Assembly (NCBI RefSeq): GCF_000014565.1 | Contig: NC_008268.1 | Location: 5,708,501-5,772,500 of the forward strand | Direction of reading: 5' to 3' | Length of the DNA stretch: 64,000 nt | From: Rhodococcus jostii RHA1 | GTDB taxonomy: Bacteria; Actinomycetota; Actinomycetes; Mycobacteriales; Mycobacteriaceae | Part shown: positions 53,330 to 62,194 of the stretch, piece after piece | Layout of the letters: each line of letters begins with the position of its first letter | Numbering within the stretch: the stretch's first letter is position 1 | The notes under the pieces: generated by a model | Told to the model about the DNA's origin: nothing | Seen by the model: the letters and a program-made list of their open reading frames with translations, nothing else | The model's database searches: none | Translations under genes and position numbers: made by a program

Positions 53330-55975
53330 CTACACCCTGCGGGATGAAGGATTTGCAAGCGCGGCAGCCACCTGGTGGCGGCGGGGGACACCCAGCTTTC
53401 GGAGCACGTGCGCGACGTGCCCCTCGACGGTTCTGACCGACAGGACCAGCCGATCCGCGATCTCCTTGTTGGTGAGCCCGTCCGCAACGCACTGTGCAAT
53501 GTCCCACTCGCGAGGGGAGAGCCCGACTGCCGGGTACGACGACGACGGCACGGGGCTGTCGGAGAACTCCTCGTCCAGGGCGTAAGCGATGAGTTCGGCC
53601 ATCGACAACGTGGAGCCGCGACGATGGGATGCGGAGTAGACCGTGTCGCCGAGCGAAGTCCGCGCGCGCGATTCGTACACTTCTCGTCGTTGGACCCAGT
53701 GCTGGGATCCGTACAGTTGCATGCCGAACGAATCCCACAAGGACGATGCTGCGCCGAGAAGTACGGCTGCACGTTCGCCGGAACCGGCCGCGGCTTCGGC
53801 CCACGCGAGAAGGTCTGTGACCAGTGTGGCTCCGACCGTGTCGTCGAAGGCGCGTTTGAGTGCGAGGGCGTCGATCGCAAGGGTGATCGCCTCGTCGTGA
53901 CGGCCGCGCATCAGCGCTACCAAGCCCAGTCCGTACACGGCATACGACAACATCCATTTCTCTCCCGTGGCCGATGCCTGGGTGTGAACGAACTCGAAAT
54001 GTTCGGCAGCGCGGTCGCTCTCTCCGTTCGAGCTGCACAGCATTCCCATCTCGATGTGGGCGGTCCACATGAGATCGGTGATGCCGGGCAGGCGCTCGTA
54101 CAGTGCCAACGCCTCCGACAGGTTGTGTTCGCCGGCCTCGAAATCACCGCCGAGGTAGGTGTTGAGGCCTTGCGTCTGCAGAGCGAACGCGAGGGTCGCA
54201 TCGTCGCCGAGTTCGCGTGCGCGATGCGCGGCAGTGTCGAGTGTCCGAACTGCCTCGACCCGGTCACCCTGCATCGTCTGCAGCACGCCGAGGGTGGCGT
54301 AGAGCTGGGGTACGACGTCTTCGGCCAGATCGGAGAGCGCGAGGAACTCTGTCACCCACATGCGGTGTTCTCGTACCGAAAAGGCCGACGACCACAGAAA
54401 CCACGTCGCGACGAGGCTAGAGGCAAGGTGCAGCGTCTCGTGGTTCTGGCCCGTCAGCGCCGTCTGCAGTGCGGATCGCAGGTTGGCGCGGTTCTCCCGA
54501 AGCCGGTTGCTCGCACTCTCCTGCTCGGCCCCGGTCCATGACCGGCGGGCGGTACGTACCAGCTCGGCGCACCAACGGAGGTGTGCCACCCGTAGCTCGG
54601 CCTTCTCGTTGTCGGACAGTTTGCTCGCACCGAAGTGCCGGATCGTTTCGAGCATCTTGAACCGGACATGTCCTTCGCCGGTGGTGCGTTGTAAGACCGA
54701 CTTCCCGATCAGACCGGTGATGGTATCCAGAATGCTCGCGGCGTCGACAGGGGCTCCAGCGCAGATGCTCTCGGCCATGGCGAGATCGAAGCCTTCGGAG
54801 AAGATGGATAATCTCGCCCACAGCACCTGCTCCTGAGTAGTGCAGAGGTCGTAGCTCCACTCGACCGTCGCATGCAGGCTTCGATGTCTGCTCGGCCCGC
54901 CACGATTACCCGTCGTCAACAACGCCAGCCGGTCGTCGAGACGTTCTGCGAGATCGTCTACGGACAGCGCGGTCAAACGCGCGCACGCCAGTTCGATGGC
55001 CAGCGGCATGCCATCCAGCTGCGTGCACACCCGGCGCACAGCGTCCCGGCTCGAATCCGTGATCGAGAATCCGGACAGTGCCGCCGATGCGCGGTTCTCG
55101 AACAACTCGATGGCGGCACCGGGCATGTCCGGGTCGCGGTGGTCCGTCGTGGACAGCGGCTCGAGGACGTGCACGTGCTCGTCCGGAATCGACAGCACTT
55201 CACGACTCGTGACCAGGATCTTCACGTGTTCGGTGTTTCGTAGAATCAGCGCGACCAATTCGGCGCATGCGCTGACGAGATGCTCGCAATTGTCCAGCAC
55301 CAGCAACAGGTGCTTGTCGCGGAGCGATTCGAGGAGCGATTCGGTTGCACTTCGTTCCGGTGCGTCCCGCTCGTCGAACCCCAGGACGTCCAGAATGGTC
55401 TGGGGGAGCAGGGTTTCGCTTCGCAGTGACGCCAGCTCCACGAAGCGGATTCCATCGGCAAATGCCCGCCGGTACGCGGTTGCGGCCTCTGCTGCGAGTC
55501 GGGTCTTGCCGATGCCACCGGGGCCGGTGACGGTGACGAGGCGGCTGTCGCCGAGCAGCACCCGGATTCTGTGGAGTTCTTCGGTGCGGCCGACGAAACT
55601 AGTCGAGAAGAGTGGAATATCGGTTGCACTGGACATGCGGGTGCTCGACGTGTGCGTGCCGGACGTTCGCGGCGAACGCTCCTCCTTGATGCGGCGGACC
55701 GCGCTCGCCAGAGTATTCCGCGATCCGCTCCATTCCAGTTCCCGATGCAGCTGGGCCACCGTGACGTCGGGGTCTGCGTCGAGCGCCGCGGCGATCCGGG
55801 GTCGGAGGGCATCGGCCGACGATCCTGACCGTGGCCGGTGGTCCTGGGGTGGTGCCTCGAATTCGAGGGCGCGGCGCACCGTGTTGCGCGAGATCTTCAA
55901 TCGCGTCGCGATGCCCGAGATCGATTCGCCGGATTGTCGAAGCTCGACTATCTCGCGCCACTCGTCAGCGTTCAC
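53330..55975 (-). CDS. Large LuxR-type ATPase regulator with IS21 IstA-like N-terminal HTH
   Basis: 881 residues. The first 105 look like the DNA-binding start of IS21 transposases (WREIVELRQSGESISGIATR, then ISRNTVRRALEFEAPP). Next is an NB-ARC/AAA-like ATPase (Walker A GPGGIGKT with Lys157, Walker B LLLVLDNCEHL), a TPR-rich middle and a LuxR HTH at the end (LSPREWDIAQCVADGLTNKE). LAL-type regulators bind inducers through their middle part and activate with the C-terminal HTH; two HTHs in one chain are unusual. It diverges from the SnoaL-LLM-SDR operon and probably controls it. The GTG after AGAGGACACC is chosen as start. Confidence 0.85.
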   Translation of the reverse strand: MNADEWREIVELRQSGESISGIATRLKISRNTVRRALEFEAPPQDHRPRSGSSADALRPRIAAALDADPDVTVAQLHRELEWSGSRNTLASAVRRIKEERSPRTSGTHTSSTRMSSATDIPLFSTSFVGRTEELHRIRVLLGDSRLVTVTGPGGIGKTRLAAEAATAYRRAFADGIRFVELASLRSETLLPQTILDVLGFDERDAPERSATESLLESLRDKHLLLVLDNCEHLVSACAELVALILRNTEHVKILVTSREVLSIPDEHVHVLEPLSTTDHRDPDMPGAAIELFENRASAALSGFSITDSSRDAVRRVCTQLDGMPLAIELACARLTALSVDDLAERLDDRLALLTTGNRGGPSRHRSLHATVEWSYDLCTTQEQVLWARLSIFSEGFDLAMAESICAGAPVDAASILDTITGLIGKSVLQRTTGEGHVRFKMLETIRHFGASKLSDNEKAELRVAHLRWCAELVRTARRSWTGAEQESASNRLRENRANLRSALQTALTGQNHETLHLASSLVATWFLWSSAFSVREHRMWVTEFLALSDLAEDVVPQLYATLGVLQTMQGDRVEAVRTLDTAAHRARELGDDATLAFALQTQGLNTYLGGDFEAGEHNLSEALALYERLPGITDLMWTAHIEMGMLCSSNGESDRAAEHFEFVHTQASATGEKWMLSYAVYGLGLVALMRGRHDEAITLAIDALALKRAFDDTVGATLVTDLLAWAEAAAGSGERAAVLLGAASSLWDSFGMQLYGSQHWVQRREVYESRARTSLGDTVYSASHRRGSTLSMAELIAYALDEEFSDSPVPSSSYPAVGLSPREWDIAQCVADGLTNKEIADRLVLSVRTVEGHVAHVLRKLGVPRRHQVAAALANPSSRRV

Positions 55976-56233
55976 GGTGTCCTCTCTGTTGCACGCGGGC
56001 ATCTGTGAGCGGTGTCACTGTTCGATCATGTCGCGCCCCGACCGCGTGGTCAAGATCTGACAACACGCCTATTGACCAATTGCAGCGGCGTGCCTCGGCG
56101 TGCATATCGGCTCTGAGCTGGTCGGATGCCGGCAGATTCGGGAGGGGTGGGGAATCGAGTATTACTACGGTTTCGCCTCGAGCGCCGCGGGCGGACAGTG
56201 ATCCAGGTCATAGAGGAAAGAAACGGAGCATCC
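55976..56233. promoter_or_regulatory. Divergent promoter without the island operator
   Basis: 258 bases between the LuxR-type regulator and the SnoaL operon. No CAAC-N6-GTTG site is present. An imperfect stretch TTGACCAATTGCAG near 56074 may belong to a promoter. Confidence 0.35.
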
Positions 56234-56635
56234 ATGACTACGCCGGAACAGAACATCGACTTGGCCGACAACTTCGCAAAGGTCTTCTCCACGGGCGACG
56301 TGGAACAGATTCTCGACACTCTCCATCCCGATGCGACCTACTGGGTCTCGGGGCGGATCGACGGGATGTCGGGCAGCTATAACAAGGAAGGTCTCGGCGC
56401 GTTGCTCGGCGGGGTCACCTCCGTGTACGAGAACGGCGCGCTCGAAATCACCCCGACTTCGGCAATCGCGCAAGGCGACAAGGTGGCTGTCGAGGCGACG
56501 TCGTACGCGAAGTTGAAGAACGGCAAGGTCTATCAGAACGCGTACCACTTCCTGTTCGAGTTTCGCGACGGCAAGATCCTGTCCGTCAAGGAGTACATGG
56601 ATACCCAGCACGCATACGACATCTTCTATGCCTGA
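56234..56635 (+). CDS. SnoaL-like (ketosteroid-isomerase-type) protein
   Basis: 133 residues, NTF2-like: NFAKVFSTGDVEQILDTLHP, DATYWVSGRIDGMSGSYNKE, FEFRDGKILSVKEYMDTQHA. The last segment is the SnoaL-type signature for small-molecule isomerases. It is the first gene of a three-gene unit with an LLM monooxygenase and an SDR. Its start is the ATG 7 bases after CGGAG. Confidence 0.82.
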   Translation: MTTPEQNIDLADNFAKVFSTGDVEQILDTLHPDATYWVSGRIDGMSGSYNKEGLGALLGGVTSVYENGALEITPTSAIAQGDKVAVEATSYAKLKNGKVYQNAYHFLFEFRDGKILSVKEYMDTQHAYDIFYA

Positions 56636-56695
56636 CAAGGGGTTTCATACCGCCACTGGGTAATCGACCACAAGTTAGTTGAAAGGCAGTTCACG

Positions 56696-57811
56696 ATGGC
56701 AATGGAAACCGGACTCATCGTCCACCCGTACATGCGCCCTGAGCGGACCGCGCGCCAGACATTCGACTGGTGCGTGCAGCAGGCCGTCGAGGCCGATAAG
56801 ATCGGCTTCGACTCGATCATGTTCTCCGAACACGCTTCACAGCGTTGGGAGAACATCCCCAACCCGGAGCTGATTATCGCAGCAGCCGCACGCCAGACCG
56901 AGCGGATCAAGTTCGCGCCGATGGCTCACATCCTTCCCCATCACAATCCGGCGAAGCTCGCGATCATGGTCGGCTGGCTCTCGCAGATTCTCGAGGGTCG
57001 GTATTTCCTCGGCGTCGGTGCGGGTGCGTACCCGCAGTCCACGTACATCCACGGCATCAAGAACGGTGAAGACACGCAATTCACCAACGAGATGGTCCGC
57101 GAATCGCTCGAGATCATGGAGAAGATCTGGAAGCGTGAACCGTTCTTCTACGAGGGACGTTTTTGGAATGCGGGCTACCCCGAAGAGTTGCACGGCGAAG
57201 AGGGCGACGACCAGCACATGCTCGCGGACCTCAGCCCGTGGGGTGGTGCACCGGAGATCGCGGTGACCGGATTCAGTGCCAAGTCGCCGTCGATGAAGTT
57301 TGCGGGCGAGCGCGGATTCCGACCGATGTCGATCTTCTCCGGCCTGGACGCTCTGAAGACGCACTGGGAGACCTACTCTACGGCTGCGGAGGCCAATGGG
57401 CACGTCGCGGATCGCGCGCGCTACCACGTGTCCCAGACAGTGTTCGTCGCCGACACGGACAAAGAGGCGAAGCGGCTCGTGATGGAGGGGCCTATCGGAT
57501 ACTGCTTCGAGCGCTACCTCATTCCCATCTGGTGGCGGTTCGGGATGATGGATGGATTCATCAAGGACGCCGGCGCGGACAGGGCCGACGTCGACCTCGA
57601 GTGGGTCGTCGACAACGTGTTCTGTGTGGGCTCACCGGACACCGTGGTGGACAAGATCAATACTTTGTTCGAGGCCAGCGGCGGTTGGGGCACCCTGCAG
57701 GTCGAATCGCACGACTACTACGACGATCCCGCGCCCTGGTTCAATTCGCTGGCCATGATCCAGAAGGAAGTGGCTCCCAAGATCTCGCTTCCTGTGTCGG
57801 TGACGTCGTAG
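56696..57811 (+). CDS. Luciferase-like (LLM class) monooxygenase, second copy
   Basis: 371 residues. It shares with the 47.8-kb enzyme the sequence blocks ENIPNPEL-I-AAA, TER-KFAPMAHI, HNP--LAI and YFLGVGAG, and the end VGSPDTVVDKI. It probably acts on a related intermediate, with reduced flavin from the island's flavin reductase. It lies 60 bases after the SnoaL gene, with GAAAGG before the ATG. Confidence 0.88.
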   Translation: MAMETGLIVHPYMRPERTARQTFDWCVQQAVEADKIGFDSIMFSEHASQRWENIPNPELIIAAAARQTERIKFAPMAHILPHHNPAKLAIMVGWLSQILEGRYFLGVGAGAYPQSTYIHGIKNGEDTQFTNEMVRESLEIMEKIWKREPFFYEGRFWNAGYPEELHGEEGDDQHMLADLSPWGGAPEIAVTGFSAKSPSMKFAGERGFRPMSIFSGLDALKTHWETYSTAAEANGHVADRARYHVSQTVFVADTDKEAKRLVMEGPIGYCFERYLIPIWWRFGMMDGFIKDAGADRADVDLEWVVDNVFCVGSPDTVVDKINTLFEASGGWGTLQVESHDYYDDPAPWFNSLAMIQKEVAPKISLPVSVTS

Positions 57812-57837
57812 TACTCGGATCGAACGAAGGGACAGAA

Positions 57838-58587
57838 ATGACAAAGCGGTTGGAGGGCAAAGTGGCCCTCATCACCGGCGCATCTCGTGGCATGGGTGAG
57901 TCGCACGCGAAGGCATTCGTCGAGCACGGGGCGAAGGTCGTACTGGCGGACATCACGGACGACGCAGGGGAGCTGCTTGCCAAGGAGCTGGGGGAGAATG
58001 CAGTCTTCGTGCATCACGACGTCACGCAACTCGATTCATGGACCAATGTCGTCGAACGGAGTGTGAACGCGTTCGGCGAGATCAATGTGCTGGTGAACAA
58101 TGCAGGGGTTCTCGGCCCGCTGGCCACGACGGCAGAGCTTACCGAGGGCGACTACCGGAAGGTGTGCAGTATCAACCAGGACGGTGTGTTCTTCGGGATG
58201 AAAGCTGTTCTGCCCTCCATGGAACGAGCCGGTATCGGCTCCATCGTCAACATCTCGTCGATCGCCGGCATGGCCGCGAACTACGGGTTCCCCAGTTTGG
58301 CGTACGTCGCAAGCAAGTTCGCAGTCCGCGGCATGACGAAAGCGACAGCCGTCGAATACGGACCCAAGAACATTCGCGTCAATTCCGTGCACCCTGGGTT
58401 CATCCAGACTCCGATGATGGTGGAGGCCACCAACGAAGAGGGCGGCGACGCCTTGGCTCAGATTCCCCTCGGTCGCATCGCAGATCCGCAGGAGGTGTCC
58501 AACCTCGTTCTGTTCCTCGCGTCGGACGAATCCTCCTACATCACCGGATCGGAGCATCTGGTCGACGCGGGCATGCTCGCGCAGTAG
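57838..58587 (+). CDS. Short-chain dehydrogenase/reductase, third island copy
   Basis: 249 residues: TGASRGMG cofactor site, NNAGVLG, catalytic Ser in NISSIAG and Tyr-Lys in YVASKFA, ending YITGSEHLVDAGM. It is of the 3-alpha/20-beta-hydroxysteroid-dehydrogenase-like group and only distantly related to the other two SDRs here. Last gene of the three-gene unit, 26 bases after the monooxygenase. Confidence 0.9.
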   Translation: MTKRLEGKVALITGASRGMGESHAKAFVEHGAKVVLADITDDAGELLAKELGENAVFVHHDVTQLDSWTNVVERSVNAFGEINVLVNNAGVLGPLATTAELTEGDYRKVCSINQDGVFFGMKAVLPSMERAGIGSIVNISSIAGMAANYGFPSLAYVASKFAVRGMTKATAVEYGPKNIRVNSVHPGFIQTPMMVEATNEEGGDALAQIPLGRIADPQEVSNLVLFLASDESSYITGSEHLVDAGMLAQ

Positions 58588-58600
58588 GCGTTGAGCCCAA

Positions 58601-58636
58601 GGTTGTGGAAGGTCTTCAACGTGGCCTTCCACAACC
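58601..58636. terminator. Terminator hairpin after the third SDR
   Basis: GGTTGTGGAAGG and CCTTCCACAACC pair perfectly over 12 bases, 13 bases after the stop, facing a convergent transporter. Confidence 0.8.
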
Positions 58637-58715
58637 TGGTGGCAATCGGAGGGTGTTGTTCGGCACCCGATTCGGCGGCCATGTGAGGTTCGGTGAATCC
58701 ACGTCCAGGGTCTGG

Positions 58716-60524
58716 TCAGTTCGTCCGGTCGTGGACGAGTTCGCTCGGGCCGATTCCGGCCTCGCCGGCGATTCCGGCGAGTTCCGCGCCGACCGACTCG
58801 TGCGGCTCGTCGGCCGTGGGCTTCTTCTGCGGACTGGTGAGCAGCGAGGCGATTCCGCCGATCACGCACGCGACGATCGCGAAGGCGAATGCCATGGCCA
58901 GACCGTCGGCGAACGGGCCGGAAATCAGCTGGGGGAAGAAGTCCAGGCCGGTCAGGTGTGCCTGCTGCTGCTCGGTGAGCGAGGACAGTTGGGGTCCGAG
59001 CAGTTCCTGGATCGGGTTGACGCCGAGGAACGCCGCGAACAGCACGGCCACGGCGGGGAGATTCGCGATCTGGGTGGCCTGCGCCGCGGATACCCCGTTC
59101 GCCATCAGTCCGTCGCTCATCGCGGCCGGAAGGTGGGAGCTGAGTCCGGCGATCATCAGGCTGAAGAAGAATCCGATCGACAGCACCATCGCCGCGTTCT
59201 GGAAAGTCGTCATCATGCCCGCGCCGACGCCCCGCGCGTCGGCGGGCAGGCTGTTCATCACCTCCGCTCGGTTCGGCGCGGAGAACATCCCCATTCCGAT
59301 GCCGTTGATCAGCAGCGTCACGGCGAAGGCCCAGTAGTCGAAGTCGACCGGCAGGGCGATCAGCAGACCGAATGTGCCCGCGGTGATGAACATGCCGGTG
59401 CTGGTGAACCACTTGGTGCCGAACCGGTCGGAAATGACGCCGGATACCGGTGCCGACAGCAGGAACCCGATGGTCATCGGCAGCATGTAGATGCCCGCCC
59501 ACAGCGGGGTGCGGCTGTAGTCGTAGCCGTGCTGCGGCAGCCAGATGCCCTGGAGCCAGATGATCAGGATGAACTGCAGTCCGCCGCGCCCGAGTGATGC
59601 CACCAGGTTGGCGATGTTTCCCCAGGTGAACGACTTGATCTGGAACAGGTGCAGGTTGAAGAGAGGATTCGCGACCCTGGTCTCGATGACGCAGAAGACC
59701 GCGAGGACGGCGAGACCGCCGACGAGGCACCAGAGCACCAGCGGGCTGCCCCAGCCCATCGACGAGGAGCCGTACGGCTGGATGCCGTAGGTGATGCCGA
59801 CCAGCACGGCGATCAAGCCGACGGCGAACGTGATGTTGCCCCACCAGTCGATGTCGGCGTGTCGGCGGACGTCGGTGTCGCGGAGTTTCAGGTAGGCCCA
59901 GATCGTGCCGACCACGCCGAAGGGAACCGAGACGAGGAAGATCAGATTCCAGTGGATCGGCGCGAGGATGCCGCCGATGAGCAGGCCGAGGAAGGATCCG
60001 GCGATCGCGGCGACACCGTTGATCCCGAGCGCCAGCCCACGCTGATCGGCGGGGAAGGCATCGGTGAGGATCGCCGACGAGTTCGCCATCAGGAACGCTC
60101 CGCCCACACCCTGGACGACGCGCCACCCGATGAGCCACAGTGCCGCCTCGGACCCGTCGAACCACGTCACTGCCAGGAAGATCGAGGCGATCGTGAACAC
60201 CGCGAAGCCCATGTTGTACATCCGGGCGCGACCGAACATATCGCCGAGCCGTCCGAAACTGACGACCAGGACTGCGGTGACGACGAGGAAGCCCATCATC
60301 ATCCACAGCAAATAACTCGTGTTGCCGGGTTCGAGCGGGTTGAGATGGATGCCTTTGAAGATGTCCGGGAGCGCGATCAGCACGATCGACGAGTTGATCG
60401 TCGCCACCAGCATGCCGAGGGTGGTGTTCGACAACGCAATCCACTTGTAGTGCGGGCCGAGTTCGTCGAGGGTCGGGGTGTCGTCACCGATCGGGGCGGA
60501 AGGTTCCTTCGTGTGGGAGACCAA
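58716..60524 (-). CDS. DHA2-type (EmrB/QacA) MFS transporter
   Basis: 602 residues, 14 predicted helices: NTTLGMLVATINSSIVLIAL, GRLGDMFGRARMYNMGFAV (motif A), WRVVQGVGGAFLMANSSAI (motif C region) and a hydrophilic C terminus. Export of toxic compounds is the family role; being next to the island, it could remove a substrate or intermediate, but this is only position. The start is a TTG, 4 bases after GAGAGGTGAAG; no ATG is available there. Confidence 0.9.
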   Translation of the reverse strand: MVSHTKEPSAPIGDDTPTLDELGPHYKWIALSNTTLGMLVATINSSIVLIALPDIFKGIHLNPLEPGNTSYLLWMMMGFLVVTAVLVVSFGRLGDMFGRARMYNMGFAVFTIASIFLAVTWFDGSEAALWLIGWRVVQGVGGAFLMANSSAILTDAFPADQRGLALGINGVAAIAGSFLGLLIGGILAPIHWNLIFLVSVPFGVVGTIWAYLKLRDTDVRRHADIDWWGNITFAVGLIAVLVGITYGIQPYGSSSMGWGSPLVLWCLVGGLAVLAVFCVIETRVANPLFNLHLFQIKSFTWGNIANLVASLGRGGLQFILIIWLQGIWLPQHGYDYSRTPLWAGIYMLPMTIGFLLSAPVSGVISDRFGTKWFTSTGMFITAGTFGLLIALPVDFDYWAFAVTLLINGIGMGMFSAPNRAEVMNSLPADARGVGAGMMTTFQNAAMVLSIGFFFSLMIAGLSSHLPAAMSDGLMANGVSAAQATQIANLPAVAVLFAAFLGVNPIQELLGPQLSSLTEQQQAHLTGLDFFPQLISGPFADGLAMAFAFAIVACVIGGIASLLTSPQKKPTADEPHESVGAELAGIAGEAGIGPSELVHDRTN

Positions 60525-60801
60525 GGGACTTCACCTCTCGGGTTTTCATAGTTTTCAAAAGTAAGTAATCGGAAAGCAAAGTGTTCGGTTGTTGCGTGTT
60601 CTTTGTGGTGGGCAATCGGCCGACCGTGGAATCCCCTGATTGGAAATGCCCGGTTTGTCCGTTATGTCACTGTCGTTCGACCGGTTCCGTAGAGACGGTC
60701 GATCAGATTTGCGATCCGTGAGTCTTTCGGCGCAAACCCGGTCCTTCGGGTCGAGGATAGCCGATCTGGTTTTGTCGGACTGTATGGCTAGTGTCTGGGT
60801 T
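60525..60801. other. Left end of the IS605-type element and MFS promoter
   Basis: 277 bases holding the promoter of the MFS gene and, nearer tnpB, short hairpins such as ACCCG-GTCCTT-CGGGT near 60738, as found at IS200/IS605 left ends. The exact end could not be set. The upstream open frame that extends tnpB leftward is not considered coding. Confidence 0.4.
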
Positions 60802-61944
60802 ATGGCGGGGAGGGTGGTGAAGCGGGCGTTCAAGTACCGCTTCTATCCGACTGCAGTGCAGGCGGAACAGCTTGCTCGGACCTTCGGATGCACCCGGTAC
60901 GTCTACAACCGGGCGTTGGCCGAGCGCTCGCGTGCCTGGTCGCAGGAGCAGCGCCGGGTCACCTACAGCGACACCTCGAAGATGCTCACCGGATGGAAGC
61001 GGGACACCGAGACCGCGTGGCTGTCGGAGCCGTCGAAGGGGCCGTTGCAGGAGTCGCTGCGGCAGTTGCAGGGCGCGTTCGACAGGTTCTGGCGCAAGCA
61101 GTCCCGCTACCCGCAGTTCAAGAAGAAGGGCCAGTCGAAGGATTCGGCGACCTACTATTCGAACTGCTTCGCCTACCGCGGCGGGCAGATCCGGTTGGCC
61201 AAGCAATCCGAACCCCTGGATATCCGGTGGTCGAGGCCGCTACCGGAGGGGGCGACGCCGTCGCAGGTGACGGTGTCGCGTAATGCTCGTGGTCAGTACC
61301 ACATTTCGATTCTCGTCGAGGACACGATCACCGAGCACCCGTCGACCGATCGGGTGGTCGGGCTCGACGCCGGGATCACGAGCCTCTACACGCTCTCGAC
61401 GGGGGAGAAGATCATAAACCCGCGTCATGAGCGCAGGGACCGCGAGCGGCTGGCGAAGGCGCAGCGGGTGCTGGCCAAGAGGCAGAAGGGATCCCGTAAC
61501 CGGGCCAAGGCCCGACTGAAGGTCGCGAAGATTCATGGCCGGATCGCCGATCGGCGGCGCGATTATCTGCACAAACTCTCCACTCGGCTGGTGCGCGAAA
61601 ATCAAGTGATCGCCATCGAGGATCTGAGTGTGCGGAACATGGTCAAGAATCGGTCGTTGTCTCGGGCGATCTCGGATGCGAGTTGGTCCGAGTTCCGGTC
61701 GATGCTCGAATACAAGGCCGACTGGTACGGGCGGCGGGTGGTGGCGATCGACCGGTTCTTTCCGTCGTCGAAGACCTGCTCGGTGTGTGGGGCGATCGCG
61801 TCGACGATGCCGCTGAACGTGCGGGAGTGGACGTGCCGATGCGGCGCCGTCCATGATCGGGATGTGAACGCTGCGAAGAACATTTTGGCCGTCGGACTGA
61901 CGGTGGCAGCCTGCGGAGATGGTGTGAGACCGCCCCGCACATAA
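60802..61944 (+). CDS. IS200/IS605-type TnpB, RNA-guided nuclease, solo
   Basis: 380 residues, the usual TnpB length. It starts MAGRVVKRAFKYRFYPT and has all RuvC acids: D189 in VGLDAGIT, E273 in IAIEDLS and D354 in RDVNAAKNI. The zinc ribbon is C326-X2-C329 and C345-X-C347. No Y1 transposase tnpA is nearby, so this is an IS1341-like or derived element. It is unrelated to the IS607-type TnpBs at 2.6 and 6.5 kb except in the shared core. Nuclease activity is likely from intact residues. Confidence 0.9.
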   Translation: MAGRVVKRAFKYRFYPTAVQAEQLARTFGCTRYVYNRALAERSRAWSQEQRRVTYSDTSKMLTGWKRDTETAWLSEPSKGPLQESLRQLQGAFDRFWRKQSRYPQFKKKGQSKDSATYYSNCFAYRGGQIRLAKQSEPLDIRWSRPLPEGATPSQVTVSRNARGQYHISILVEDTITEHPSTDRVVGLDAGITSLYTLSTGEKIINPRHERRDRERLAKAQRVLAKRQKGSRNRAKARLKVAKIHGRIADRRRDYLHKLSTRLVRENQVIAIEDLSVRNMVKNRSLSRAISDASWSEFRSMLEYKADWYGRRVVAIDRFFPSSKTCSVCGAIASTMPLNVREWTCRCGAVHDRDVNAAKNILAVGLTVAACGDGVRPPRT

Positions 61945-61977
61945 AGTGTGGGGAGGCAACTGTCAGTGAAACAGGAA

Positions 61978-62034
61978 CCTCGGGACGCGAGTCCCGAGGG
62001 GAATCTCGGTCGTTCACGGCCGAGAGGACGTCAA
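61978..62034 (+). ncRNA. Right end of the IS605-type element with two hairpins (omega RNA scaffold)
   Basis: Hairpin 1: CCTCGGGAC-GCGA-GTCCCGAGG (61978-61999). Hairpin 2: CTCGGTCG-TTCA-CGGCCGAG (62005-62024, one G-U type pair). Then GAGGACG-TCAA, with TCAA (62031-62034) as a likely cleavage end. This order matches right ends of IS605-family TnpB elements, where the guide RNA scaffold lies. The guide would be the bases from 62035. Confidence 0.6.
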
Positions 62035-62076
62035 GATACGGCGTCTCGATCAGTGCCGCAGCGCTGCGTCGCCGGG

Positions 62077-62143
62077 CCGATCGGGGGACGTCCGATTCAT
62101 CCCACTTCAGGCCCGATCGGGGGACAGGTGCCGCGTCCGATTC
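62077..62143 (+). promoter_or_regulatory. Duplicated GATCGGGGGA element upstream of the second BRCT-like gene
   Basis: CCGATCGGGGGA (62077-62088) followed after 4 bases by CGATTCAT, then CCCGATCGGGGGACAG (62112-62127). The two GATCGG cores are 36 bases apart, exactly as at 21.2 kb. The similarity extends over paralogous genes and implies a shared regulator. Confidence 0.65.
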
Positions 62144-62194
62144 GCGACAGGATGGTCCCCATCGAGTTGGACCTAGGAACAGGAAAAGGGCGCG

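Noticed and set aside
60640..60801. N-terminal extension of the IS605-type TnpB
   Set aside because: The family starts at KRAFKYRFYP; upstream residues look like non-coding left-end sequence.
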